Shown here in pieces: positions 37,701 to 50,108 of a DNA stretch of 64,000 nt. Positions within the stretch are counted from its first letter, which is position 1, and the number at the start of each line of letters is the position of its first letter. The stretch comes from Neospora caninum Liverpool (lineage: Eukaryota > Apicomplexa > Conoidasida > Eucoccidiorida > Sarcocystidae). The position numbers and the translations under genes are program-made. A model generated the notes under the pieces. That model was not told where the DNA came from and made no database searches. It saw only the letters and a list, made by a program, of their open reading frames with translations. The stretch is from NCBI RefSeq assembly GCF_000208865.1, contig NC_018388.1, positions 1,302,001-1,366,000 of the forward strand. Direction: 5' to 3'.

Positions 37701-40700
37701 CGCAAAGAAGTGAAAAAGAGGGAGAATTCTAGTTCTGCGGTAATAGTTGGAAGGGAGGCACCAGAATGAGAGGTGGAGAGAAAAGGGAGATCAGACAGCG
37801 AGCGAAGCCGAGAAACAACGAAAGGAGCACAGGTGGGAGATACGCGAGAGGAGACAGCAGACGGCGGAGACAGCGAGGCAAAGACACTAGATGGAGTCGA
37901 CGACGGAAGGAACTGCGGTTCCATAACTCGAGCAAAGAAGGCAGGGAAGAAAGAGGGGAGGCGATTTAAAAGGGCGAAGGAGAAAGGTTTGTACGCTGAC
38001 CTCGACACAGACAGAGTGAAGAAGGGAGAAAGAACGCGAGCGAAAGCGGGAAAGAAACAAAGGAGAAAACCGGACTGAGAGGAAAGCTAACAAACATAGG
38101 TCTGCACATCCAAGGGGAAAAAACAAAGGTGGGAGGGCAAGGGAAACGATACACTCAGAGCAAAACGCGGCCAATCCCGACGTGGATATGACGCGGATGG
38201 AGAGGAGGAGGCACGAGTTCCATTGTCGCCTTATCGATGTGCCATGAGAATGCAAGCAGAAACTTCATGAGAATTCTCTTTTCTCCTGTCTTGCGTTCGT
38301 ATCTCTTTTCCGAGTCCCGTGCAGTTTTCTGTGTACCTTTGTACCCTTGTTCAGGTTCATCACTCTCCCTTTTTCGTTTCCCTCTAATCGGCGTCTCCCG
38401 CTTTCCTTCCTCGTTATTCCGGCTTTGTCGCAGGTCTACATCCGCAGCATTCGCCTTCCTTTCTTCGATCCCTCCGCCTCCTCCTCTCCTTCTGCTCGCC
38501 CTTCGTCTCCTTTGTTCTCCTGCTCGTATGCTTCTTCGTCCTCCGCATTGCCTTCTTTGCATGTGGAACCTTCTCCTCGACCTTCGGATGGTGCGGGGAA
38601 GCCCACGGAAGAGCCAAAGAGGGACAAACTGAACACAGATGTCCCTCCTCCTTTTCCGTCGAGACGACGCGACATACTTTCGCTGCTTCTCCTGGCCTTC
38701 TGCTGCTGTCCGTCGTTGAGACAGGATACGCTCGCGCTGTCTGCTTGGCTACCGTCCTTCCTAGCTCGTGAGATGGAATCCGTTCACCAAGAAGAGAAAG
38801 GGGGAATGAGAAGGACGGGACACATTAGAGAATGTGGGGGAGCGCAGCATCCCCAGAGGCGACATCACGGCGATGCGGCGGAGTTTCTGCTGGCAAAAGT
38901 CGCGGAAGAGGAGCGGCGTGAAGTGAACGAGGGAGAGAGAGACGCGCGAGAACGCAAACAGGAAAGAAGAATCGGAGACGGCGACAAAGCTGGCCAAGAG
39001 CGACAAGGCGTCACAACAGGCGAGAGAAAAATGCGAAACAAGGAAGTCTTGCAAGAGATACGGAAAATATGTGAAGCGCATATCGCTATGTACAGGCAAC
39101 GGCAAGAGGCGAGAGGGTAAGGAAACGCGAAGTTGTCGAAGCAGAGCGGGCCCTTGAGGGACCGACGCAGAGAGTAATCCTGGGAAGAGCCAAAACAGTA
39201 TCTATCGTAAGCAGAGACACATTGTAGTTCTTCAGATTGCGCGGGGTATCCCTCTCTGCTCGGGTTTGCTTGGCGTGCGGTACAGAAGCCACCAGCCGAA
39301 CGACGAAGGCGAGCATGGAACACAGGGAGAAGCCAGAAAAGACGAGAAAGCACCGGAGATACCTGAGAAGACGGTCGACCTTGAGAAAGCCCCTGAAAAA
39401 ACAGAGAGGACAGTCGGTGGAGTTGGGAGGCAAAACGCAAAAGGAGAACCTCAGCAGACCCCAGAGACTCCCTCTCATGGTGGTGCGCATGGGGCGCAGC
39501 CTGGCATTCGGTCCTCTCTTTCCTCGCCATTGTCTTTGACGATTTCTCCACTCCCTTGCCGTTCGTCTCCATGCTCGTCCGTTGCTTCCCCCTGCCTCCT
39601 CCCAACCTCCCCCCAAAGCGTCTCTCCAAGCGCGGCCGCAGAATGCCAGAGCCATTTCGCCTCCTTACTTCCTGTTAGAGAGCGACTTGCAAAGGTGGAA
39701 GCATGCGACAAAGTAGGGCAAGACGCCAGCGAAGGACGTCGACGGGATCGAACGGAGAACGGACGCAGCCAGGTGCCAGTTGGCGAACGCAAAGTTGCTG
39801 AAGCCAGCCTTCAGGACGTCCTCCGACGTGACGATAGGTCTAGCAGATGTGAAGAAGAGCGCAGAAAAGATGGCGTCACGCAGGCACAACAACGTGAACA
39901 AGGCACAGGGAAAACCGGGTCCAGTCAAACCGCTGCAGGCGCCCAACGTAAACCCCCGTCGCCTTCCTCATCCTTCCTCCCGTTTCATCCCCGCAAGGAA
40001 GACAGCGGGGCAAACGACCGAGAGTGGCGGGGCAACGACGGCGGACGAACGGCAGAAGGAAAGCGACTGGAGGAGGACGCTGCTTGCCAAGACGCGGCGG
40101 AAGAAGAATGCCGCCGTGTGCTGGCGGGGTTCAAGCGCACTGTCTCTTGCGTGTTCCGCTATCTCCAGGCAAGCTCTAGGCACGCAAAAAACAGAGGGTG
40201 GTGCTAAACGAGAGAGCGGAAAAACCACCGGGGAGCGGAACGCGCGACGGGGCAGCCGATGACAGTTGATGGGGTGAAGTGCCTACAAGCGAGATTGCGA
40301 GAGAAGCGATGCATGTTAAGAAAGGGAGGAAACCGCAAGGACCACGAACGTGCCCTACCATGATCCAGAAGGGAGTCTCCAAGAATTTGTCATGTTTTTC
40401 GTGTCGGAGGCGTGACGTCCGGCGGGGCTGTCGATGGTCCCTCGTCACATGGGCGTTCGTGGGTTTGACGCGGACCTCAAATTCTCCACGCGCTTCTCTC
40501 TCGCTTTCCGTTCCTAGCCTCTTCCCCCGGAATCGAGGGAGAGATATTCTCTTCTCGTTCCCTGGTGGTTCCGCTGGCTGCAGGCAGGAGACAAGACGAA
40601 GGGAGACAGGAAGGACGTCATCTCCACATCCACGCTGCCTCGCCTTCTGCCTATCTTTCACATCCCGGCGGATGCTAGGAACCAAGACACCCTGTTTGCT

Positions 40701-40793
40701 TTTTCGCGCCTGATCAAGCAGAGGCTGAAGCGGCAAACGCGCGACCCGAGAAGGTGACAAGGAAAGACCACACACAAGAATGCGTTTGAACGT

Positions 40794-40827
<34 letters not shown>

Positions 40828-42278
40828 TGTGTGCGGGCCCAGGTTGTGAACTTGGCATGGAAAATGCCCCTATTATTCCAAGGGTGTGAAAGACTGCGCT
40901 TGTTTATTTGGCTGTATCTTCTCTGTTGTCTTGTTAGCGTGTACACGGCAGAAAAGGACACGGGAACAAGCAGGCCGGGGGTCGAGTGCGCGTCTACGCT
41001 TCTCACCGGACCGAATGAGGTTTCTCAGGAGGAGGTTCAAGTTCTCATTTCGCAACTGGCCCTCCTTGACGATCAGCGAGGTACGACTGCTTGTTCCGTT
41101 CTGTCTTGCTACCACGCGTCTCGGCTCTTCTCTGAATTCTTCGTCTCCCCGAGCTTATTCCGCTACAATTCTCTTTTCTTTCGAGTTCTGCGTTTTCGCG
41201 GTCTTGATCGCCTGCGTCGCTCCCTCCTTCACCACGCGCCTGGCTGCTGGAGCTCCACGTTCATTCTCTCGCAGCGATGCCTCGAAGCAGGGATCAGCTG
41301 CGCTGCAAGTTTACTCTCGTCACTTTGTGCGTTACAGCTTCGCTTTGCGTTACTCTTTGATCGGCGAATGGGCTTGGCAAACATGTCTTGTTTGATGGAG
41401 GCTAACACGTTCCCCTAGAAATCTAAATCTAACCCTAGAGCTGTCCAGCGCTTTATATTTATACAAATATATGTATACTATATGTATGTATATATATATA
41501 TATATATACCTGTATCGTGTGTATGCAGCTGTGTCCTTGTATATTGACGCGCGTGTCACAGTTTCCACGAATGTGTCTATCCAGATAGAGGCGTACGTGG
41601 ATCGCTACCCAAGTGCAAACACGCAGCATACACTGCTTCGGCAGATCTGCTCCATCCGGTAATGAATCCTAAACTGGGTTCAAATTCCCACATTTAGCAC
41701 TGTCGGCTTTTCGGTGACCTCTGCGTTTTTCCCATCGGCAGGGAGTGCTGACTCCGAGGCCGTTTCATCCGCGCGGCATTCTGCCTCTTTTCCTGCTTTC
41801 TCTTCCTCTCCTTCCGCTCTTGGGTGTACCTTGGGAGAGGAGCGCGTCCTGTCTCTCCTGCAACACCGGCAAGGGAAAACGCTGCTTCGATTCTTTCTAC
41901 GTCTTCGACGCGAGACCGGAGGTGAGCGATCTGTTCCGTTTCCGATGTCCCCCTCGCTTATCACGTCACCTGTTGACGACCGACCACGGCATTCCTCCCT
42001 CCCTGTTTTTCGTTTCTCAAGTGGTTGCCATGACTGAAAAACTTCCTGTCTCTCAGCCTGTCCCCTTGCGGCTTCTTCCGGCTTCCGTGTCGCGCTCCAC
42101 GCCGACCTCAAACGCCTCGAGAAGGCTCTTCTGCAACGCCGTCATGGCCGTCTCAACGCTGAATTGAACCACGGCGTTTCGCCCTGTGATCTTCCTTCAG
42201 GTTCGCCCGATCACAGTCATTACCCGTGCACAGACGGAAATGCCCATCTATCATACTTGTTCATAAATAGAGTCCTCC

Positions 42279-42318
<40 letters not shown>

Positions 42319-42971
42319 ACGTAGAAAGAGAGATGGTGATATAGACATATACTTATAAGCACATGTACGTATAAATATATATATATATATATATATATTC
42401 AATTGAAGGCACGTATCCACGAAGGGTTCACAGCGTTGGAATTTCCAGCGCTGCATGGGAGCACCGGACCTTGTTCCGCCGTGCGCTTCCGTAGGTGGAC
42501 AATAACGCGACTATGAATATTTTTCGACAAACCTACATGGGAAACTGCGTATAAATAGCGGGGCGGATCCAGCCGTTTCGCTCACTTTGAACACTATTTT
42601 GCATGCACATGACCACCTTCAAGAACTGCACGTGAGCCTTCATTTCCATGTGCGACCCCGGCCTCTTCTGCGCAGGCGGCACACCCTTTACAGTTGTCCT
42701 GTTCCCTCGCCGGACTAACCCATCTTTCTCGCTTCCTGTCGCTCTCCGCTTTTTGATTCTGTAGGGAACTCCTGTTCTTACTTTCCGCCGTCAGGCCCCG
42801 GCATCCAAAAACACGCGGAGGAGCAGCCTGGCGGAGTCACTGTGTCTTGCTGGTACCACTCCACGAAACTCCGGTAGAACCTTTGGTGGGTTCGTTGCGT
42901 CCACCTGTTACTGTAGATGATTCAAGATCTTCTCTTTCCCTTTCTCCTCTTTCTATCTCTCTCTCTACATA

Positions 42972-43010
<39 letters not shown>

Positions 43011-46000
43011 TTGCCTAGACACCCGAGGCTCAGCCGTTCGTCCGGCTCCTGTCGTGGCATGTGCAGGCGGCCTCCTCTCCTAGGGACTCTCCGAGCAGCC
43101 GAGGCGCAGAAGACGCCCGAAAGCTTCATCTCCTTCCCGTCGTCCGTGCGTTGCATGCGCTGTCTGGTTGCTCCGTTTTCGCTCGTCGATTGCCCTCGAA
43201 ATCTTGTCACCGCAGCATCGAGCCAGATATTGCCACACTCCTTCCCCCCACGTGGTACTTCCTCCGGGTTTCGCGTCGAGGCACCACGGACATAGATGAG
43301 GCGGGAAACCATTACGTCGAACACAAAAAGATAAGAATCGACCGGATTGTCTTACCACTCGCTCGCCGTGCGAACACTCCGCGCTCCCTTTCCCTGGTTC
43401 TGTCCTTCGCGTTCGTGTGGCCGCACTGTCTCTCCTTTTTCAGTAAAAGGGCGAGGCTGCTCTTGCTATCGTCTCAACGCGGCTCGGCTACGGGTGTTGC
43501 GACAGGAAGATTGAGAAAAGACGCTTCTCATCTTCAATGTGACTCTGTGCAGCGAAAGAGGTTGACGCAGTTTCAGTCTTCGCCGTGTCTCGAGACTATC
43601 GATTGTCGGCCAAGGAGCGAAGGCGGGGCAGAGAGCACAGCCGAGGACTGCGGTCTGTTGCGTGGCACAGAGATAGCACATCCACGTTTGCAGCAGGTAG
43701 GAAACGAAACGGGACGTGGAGAACTGCTCGAGGACGAAACAGAAGAAACAGAAAGACGCAAAGTGTAGCCCGTCAGGGTAGGCCGGCGACACGAGAGAGA
43801 AACGGGGGGAACGGGGGAATGAAACACGACGCTCGAGCGTGAGAGGCGCGCGACACAAGTTAGAGAAAGGGGACAGCTGTAGAAAAGGAAAAAACGATTG
43901 AAGGAAAGCAATCGAGGTTGACAGCCAGATGAAGATGATGATTGAGCGGCGTGGTGTGGAGACGAGAGCGACAGAGGCCGTCAGCCGAATGCGCTCGACA
44001 TGCAGCACACGGTGAAGGCTCGACAATTGTATGAGGTACCGCGATTCGACTTTAATTTCGTGCCTGAGAAGAGAAGATGTATCGAAGCCTGCGCTCGCGG
44101 GTCTCCTCCCGGCTCTTTGCCTTTCCGTTCGAATGCCTCTTCGGCGTGTCCTCCTTGTGTCCAGAACTGGAAACGCTGCAGAGACAGAGTCCGCCGGCAA
44201 ATTACAGAAAGACTAAAGCCTACAACAGCCATGTGACGGCCTACGGAAATGCCTGCGCACACCCTTGCATGTACAGTTCAGAGCCCGTAATGCAACCGTT
44301 CCGAAACGGGCGTACTTTGAGTCTGCCTCTCTCTCTCTCTCTAATATGCATGTATGTATGCATGCATGTATGTATGTATGTATGTATATACGTATGTTTG
44401 TATATATATATATATATATATACTGGTGTGTGTTCCGCCTTCTCACCAGGAGAGTGTGACACATCGCGAGGTGCCAGAACGGGGAACGCCGAAACAGACG
44501 CGGCGTGAGAGACCGGTGGATCTTCAGGATGAGCAACAGTTTCTGGTGATCCGGCCCGGTTGTGACGAAAACGGCTCTCTCCGTCCCAAGATCGAGACGC
44601 CTGAACGACGAAACCTAAGACCCTGTGTGTCTGGCGCCGAGACCAAAAAGGCGCAATTCCCCTTGGAGGATGGTAACACCCAAGATTGCTCAACGTCCTG
44701 TTCGTCCTCGTGTTCGGCTCCTTTTTCCCCTTCATCGGCTTCTTCTTCGTCCACGTCTCTGTCATGTCGCATGGGCACCTCTTTCCATTTTTCCCCGCAA
44801 AGGCACGCCTCCTCTCCTCTTCCGTCTCAATCCGATTCAGAGACTCACGGCCTCCGTTCGGAATGTCTGGAGACGCTGTGCAGTGGCATGAGGACTCGCG
44901 CCCACACGCTTGAGCGCAGGCGAGACGAAGTGTCTTCTGCGCCGTTGCTTCGAACGGCCAACTTTCCGAAAAACGAAGCGATGCGCAAGCGCGCGGAATT
45001 GCTCCTGGTGAGACGGCGGCCCCTTTTCCTCTTTCCAGCGCTCCTTCCTCGTGCACCGAGAGTTTCTCGGCCTGGCCTCTGGCTTCGGGTCTCGGCCTCT
45101 TGCGCTTTACACATGCATGTTTTCTCTCTCGCCTTCCCTTCTTCCGTCAGAGCCAACAGGCGGAGCGGAGGCGGGCGCAAGCCCGGTGGCGGCAAAGAGC
45201 GAAGGAAGTGAGACTCCAGCGGAGTGCCATCCAGGCGTTCAGGAAACGAAAGGCGGAAGAGGCAGCTGCGGTGAGAACGCTATCCAGGAGGAGTCTTTCT
45301 TTCGCCGCAGGGCTTCCTCGACGGAGCCCCCGGCTCGGTGCATGCCGCGAACCCTCTACTTTGCAACTCCCTCCCGTGTTGGGTTAATGCTAGAGCCTTC
45401 TTCTCTTTTCACCAGACAACAGTGTAAGGCACACGAACTTCCATCAGAGCGTCTCCTTCTCTCTTGGCTTTTACTCATTGACCATTTATAAAGCGAACAC
45501 CTTGACGTTTTCGCACCGTGTCGCTTCCGTCACGCCACTTCTCAACTGGAGCTCAGGAGCGCATCCGCACCCCACTGCCTGTTTTTGCGCTTTCCTTCTT
45601 TTCCTCCAAATCTCTGGATCCGCAGGCGGCGCAGAAGGCGCTGGACGAGGCGATACGCCGACGGGAAGCCGATGACGCACGGCGACGACAGAGGCAAAAC
45701 GAATTGCGTCGATGTCTTCGTTCGTTTTCTTCGTCTTTCGATACATTCGCTCGCTCCACGGTTTGTTCGTCTCTTCCCCTCGTTGCTCACCGATCGGCGC
45801 AGGCGTGTCGGATGGTCGAGACCCTCCACGGCCCGCAATCGCCGCGCCCGCCTCGAACCGCATTTCGCTCTTTCTCCGCGGAGACCCGAAGGGAGGGAGA
45901 TGCTGTTGCCGAGGGATTTCGTGATGATGCTGAAGGGAAAGAAATCCGTAACTTCAGGGAGCGGAGAAAAAACGAGATCGAGAATTGTCAACCGCAGAAA

Positions 46001-49000
46001 CAGGCGCCCTCCCATTCTCCGTTTGTATCTTCGGCACCCGCTGTCACTTCGCCTCTCGCCCCCATCCCCTCCTCTCGTTCGCCGTCTGTCTCATCTGCTA
46101 CTGCCTCTGACATGGCTTCCTCCTCTTCGGCCTCGGCGCTTTCATCCTCTTGTTCGTCGTCTTCGATGGGCTCTCATTGTTCTCTCTCGCGCGTGGCATC
46201 TTCTCCGTGCTCTTACCCCAATTCTAAGCAAGGCCGGATGACTCCAGTTCTATACCCGAAAGGAGACGGTAAAACGAAAGACGGTAAAAAAATCCCAGGT
46301 GAACAAGTCGAGAATGCAAAGGTGAGAAAAAGGAGATAGAAAGACACAAGTTCTAGCGGCTGTTCGGCCACCAGGGAGAGCAGTCCGAAACTAGGCAAAC
46401 GTCGGAGTCTGAGACATGATCAAGTTTCATTTTTTCTCAGTGCGCAAGAAGTCATGCTGGTGACTGGTTAGCAGCAACAAGAACAGGGGGAGGGTGCACC
46501 AAAGCAGAGACCAAGAATGGAACCCTGGTCGAATCGTGACATCCATTACTGCTCCCGAGGCTGAGGACACTCTTCGAACACTCCACGTGTTAGACTGAAT
46601 CATTAGCTGAAGCGAGAAAAACATCGTGATAGGACCGCGCAAGGGATCCTGCCAAGAACTGCCTGGTGACGGATCCATTATGCCACGCATCGCCGTAGGT
46701 CTCGTTTTTTCGCTTGTCTTCTGCTGCGTCAGGCACAATAAGTTCCTTGTTCGCGCTTTGTCTCTGTGAGTCTTGCCGTTTGACAGCTCAGCCTCTTTCT
46801 GTTGAGCCCTTTCCTCTCAACTTCTTCGCACCCTCCCATAGGGATCCGTCTGTTTTCTCTGAGCCTCTCGCCCACGCGTCTACTACATGCGTGTTTGCTC
46901 AACCCTCAGAATCATCCTCGCTGTTTTTCGTGGTGTGCTGCCGTTTTCTGATTCATTCGCTTACACCATCCTCTGTGTGGCTGTCATGTCTCCCTCTTGC
47001 TTTCAGACAGGCCTAGCGTGCGATCGGCGAGAACCAGCCGATCGGCGGCAAGGGGCCCTGGCGCGTGAGGAAGCTGCTTGTACTTCTTCTGCGTCCTCTG
47101 CAATTTGCTTGCCGGAGTGTGGCGGTGACACTGATACCGTCAGACGCGACCGATTCAGATATTCTCCCTCTTTTTCGGATTTTCGTGGTAGTCTGAATCC
47201 CGTCGCGGAATCGTCGTCTCCAGAGCGAGGTGTTGACCCTGCGCTGTGTGCTCGTGAAGGAGAGAAAGAGGGGGAACAAGCAAGCGAACGAGACAGGTGC
47301 CAAGAAAGAGACCAACCAGGAGCACAAGCGAGAAGGCAAGAGCGAAAGAAAGAGGGGAAAAAGGAAACCGGTACTCGGGGCGAGGTCGTGGGAAGAGAGT
47401 CACTAGGCGAGCGAATCGCAGGCAGCGAAGAAGAAGGCAGTTTTTCTTTTCTCTCTCAAAAGCGTCTGGTTCAGTCCACACGTATACCTGGCCCTCTGGA
47501 AGGCCTTGTGGAGCGTCTTCGCCGGGGACGGCCAAGAGAGATCAAGGAGAAGAGAGAGAAAGAAAAGGCACGGCAGGAAGCGATTCTACATTCTCATGAT
47601 ATCCAAGAAATCTTCCACGATCATGCGGCAGGTCTGAGGCTTATTTTCTCGCATTTTCGAGATCCGGTCACAAACTCTATTCTGGAGAAAAACTGGTTTC
47701 GCTTCTCTTCGTGTTTCAATCTTCTACCGCAGAAGGAAATGCTGAAAATATATAGACTGGGTACGTTAGGCGGAGACTAAGAGAAGACGCGAAGATAACA
47801 AGAGAGACATGCAGGGACACATACAGATAGGAAGAATAGGTAGACGCATGGAGCTGGTTCCGTTGTATTTTTGGAGGGTTCGACCCGTATTCAGATCGTG
47901 GCTGAATCCTTGAATCAACGCATATGGTGCGGTGCATCTGTGTAACAGTGCAGACACAGCTGGGCTAACATACATAATTCGCGCAACGGTTTCATGGTAT
48001 ATGGACACGCTTTCTGTAATTCTTTGTCCACATTACACTCAAGTATCCGGTGACGTGTCTATTCGGACATGCCTCAGAGATCGCTCACGATACATGTGCT
48101 TAAGCAGAAAGATGTATTAATATATATATATATATATATTTATATCGTCATACGTCATAGGCGCTTCGTCATCTCATCATTTCCGAGTTAAGAAGCAAAA
48201 CCATTGAGATGCTACGTATATGATATGCGAGAGGAAGTGCACAGTTTACGGCACCTTGGTGTCCCAAATGGTAGGATAGATGTTGTATTCATAGGTTTCT
48301 GTATTTAAAATCAAAGTCTCTTGTTGGGATAAACACAACTATATATCATCACGTTTTCAACACCAAACTGAAGGTGTAGTGTGAAAGGATCGCCTGATAA
48401 TCTTCGTTTTCCTCGTGTCTGTGGCTGCAGTTGCGGGAAGCCGGATGTCTGCTGACGGTCTTCAGGATGCACTCGTGCATGTGGCCGCAGTTGTCAACGG
48501 CCTCTCCCTCTCGGTAATGCCTCGATTTCTCTGATGTTTGCGAATTATTTCCCCACATGCATGCCGCCTACGCACACGTCTGTTTGTGAACTTCTATACG
48601 AATGAAACGAATCGAATAAAAGAAAATCGCATTGCACAGATTGGGACGGTTGTGAGGAAAAACAAACTATGAACGTGTGTGTATTGACGAATACTGTCGC
48701 GTACGCAAACCTGGAGTGTTCCTTCCAAATCCTGAGCGTGCATCGACTAGAAGTGTTCTAGAGAAAAGGGACAGTTAACACCGGCTCTCCTGTGCTGGTA
48801 TTGGAACGTTTCGCGACTTGTGGCGCCTGCTACCGCCATGTATGAGCATTCCTGTTGTCATCGTATCTCTGCTTTTAGGTAACAGGCCAGAAGGAGGCAG
48901 CCCGTGCTCTGCGGTCTGTTCTCCAGCACATTAGAGCGCACGACGCAAAGGCTCTTCGTGAAAGGTAGGTGAACGTAAACACAAAAAATCTTTAGGATTA

Positions 49001-49932
49001 AGAGAAGCCAGACGAGGATGCTCTGGAGGTTCTTCATGTTTGCGGATTTTATTTAGTTGCTTCGTTTCTCTCCTTCATTCCAGCTCCTCTCCTGGCCCCT
49101 TGCCGGCACCGTACGGGTCAGTTAACTGTGCCGACGCAGGCCCCCGCACATCATATTGCTGCTCCGTAGAAGCCGCAAGCGGGGTTCACGCATTGGATGC
49201 CTACGTGATGTCTAATTTCAGATCCATATGCTTAGATATAGGTACAAAAGTCTCGTAAACACAAACCCGCACTGTGAGCGTTCCGTCTTGTAATAAACGT
49301 ACCACCATATCTCGATCTGTATGACGGTGAAGTGAAACTCAAGTGTTTTTTTAATCCAATATGTTCCGAACAAAGGGTATTTTGAGGTTCTCTAGACAAG
49401 CAGTTTTGTCCAACATTGTCCGCACAACGGCAACCACGCGACTAAGAAACGAGACTGCGTTTCATTGGGAAGGGTGGTGACTTGGAGGTTCTGTGAAACT
49501 GCCAACAGCCGGCGACATGCCAGGTGTACCTGTGCTTTCTCTCAGGCTTCATGCCTTTTTCGCCACCGCCACATCCTACCCTCAGTTCCTCCCTGGTTGA
49601 GCCGGGGGAGGAAAGTTTCAGTGATCTTGAATTGAGATGGGGCAGTTTCCCTGAGGGAAACTACTCTAATTGCCGTGCCCCTTGCAGCTCGGATTTCGCC
49701 GATGAGAGAGAGACAGGATCAAGCAGGACTGGAGATGATTGTGGAGAACTGGATTCTCAAGATTTTCCAAAGGCGCATCGCGGCGGTGCCTTCATCTGGC
49801 TGCGACTGCCCGAACTGTGCAGGCTTCCATTTGAACTTCCACGGTGTCAGGCACCAGTTGCTGTCAGCAAGACGTTGGCGGGTTTTTTCTCAAGAGAGGA
49901 AACAAATCCAGGGCGATTGGTGTACTGAGTGA
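28248..49932 (+). CDS. Giant CH-like-domain protein, candidate axonemal protein
   Basis: Model of 23 exons, 11,736 coding bases, 3,911 aa: 28248-28738, 29502-33103, 33393-34483, 35162-35481, 36128-36717, 37092-37197, 37499-37544, 38434-39116, 39286-40168, 41029-41080, 41529-41658, 41746-41921, 42057-42200, 42765-42873, 43084-43696, 44450-45007, 45151-45270, 45626-46321, 47007-47760, 48431-48513, 48879-48964, 49084-49241, 49688-49932. All phases match; all introns are GT-AG except GC-AG after 40168. The start context CACAAAATG is good. Residues ~1-125 look CH-like of the SPEF/CLAMP type. Residues ~170-1250 are Ser/Pro/Arg-rich and disordered, and the exons from 33393 on contain Leu-rich helices. 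Residues ~3199-3270 form a charged coiled coil, and the C-terminus holds CDCPNC. Function is inferred only from the domain and the RSP3 neighbour. One long gene is favoured, but two adjacent genes remain possible. Confidence 0.7.
30242..30372 (+). other. Poly-Ser low-complexity segment within the giant protein
   Basis: TCT/TCC/TCG-rich stretch encoding runs such as SSSSCSSSSSGPPFSS inside the 3.6-kb second exon. It is typical of disordered linkers in coccidian proteins. The codons are mixed, so selection is on the amino acids rather than a pure DNA repeat. Confidence 0.7.
40796..40824. repeat. (TA)n microsatellite, intronic
   Basis: About 14 TA units in the intron that follows the GC donor at 40168. 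Confidence 0.9.
41487..41508. repeat. (TA)n microsatellite, intronic
   Basis: About 11 TA units, preceded by degenerate TATG/TGTA repeats, in the intron between exons ending at 41080 and starting at 41529. Confidence 0.9.
42280..42314. repeat. (TA)n microsatellite, intronic
   Basis: About 17 TA units in the intron between exons 42057-42200 and 42765-42873. Confidence 0.9.
42375..42399. repeat. (TA)n microsatellite, second array in the same intron
   Basis: About 12 TA units, 60 bases after the previous array. The two arrays could pair or recombine. Confidence 0.85.
42951..43011. repeat. Compound (TC)n(TA)n microsatellite, intronic
   Basis: A CT-rich tract with two TC blocks runs directly into about 11 TA units, in the intron before the exon at 43084. 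It may serve as, or interfere with, the polypyrimidine tract of that acceptor. Confidence 0.9.
44327..44422. repeat. Compound (TC)n-(TGTA)n-(TA)n microsatellite, intronic
   Basis: A TC run, then TGCA/TGTA tetranucleotides, then about 10 TA units, ending 27 bases before the acceptor at 44449. It lies in the intron between exons 43084-43696 and 44450-45007. Confidence 0.9.
48118..48146. repeat. (TA)n microsatellite, intronic
   Basis: About 10 TA units with AT-rich flanks in the intron between exons 47007-47760 and 48431-48513. Confidence 0.9.
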
Positions 49933-50108
49933 CGTACACGTCAGCCTTGTGAGTGTGGCGAGACTAACGGTTGTTATTTTACATGGTGAAAAGGGTGTAA
50001 GGCGTCGAAACGTGCAGTGACCAAAAATGTCAAGTAAGGCCTCTACCGGTATACTGGACCTGACCCCTTGCAACGGGTGGAAGCCGTTCGCGAATGTCGC
50101 CAAAGAGT
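49933..50108. other. Very short convergent spacer (176 bases)
   Basis: Only 176 bases separate the stop of the giant + gene from the stop of the minus-strand RSP3 gene. The 3' UTRs must be very short or overlap in antisense. Confidence 0.6.

Noticed and set aside
41675..41700. GGTTCAAATTCC resembling a tRNA T-arm
   Set aside because: No acceptor stem, D-arm or anticodon arm around it; it is inside an intron of the giant gene.
49524..49928. Alternative 134-codon frame for the last exon of the giant gene
   Set aside because: The overlapping frame from 49688 is more protein-like (ENWILKIFQRRIAAV) and is reached in phase through the 49084-49241 exon.
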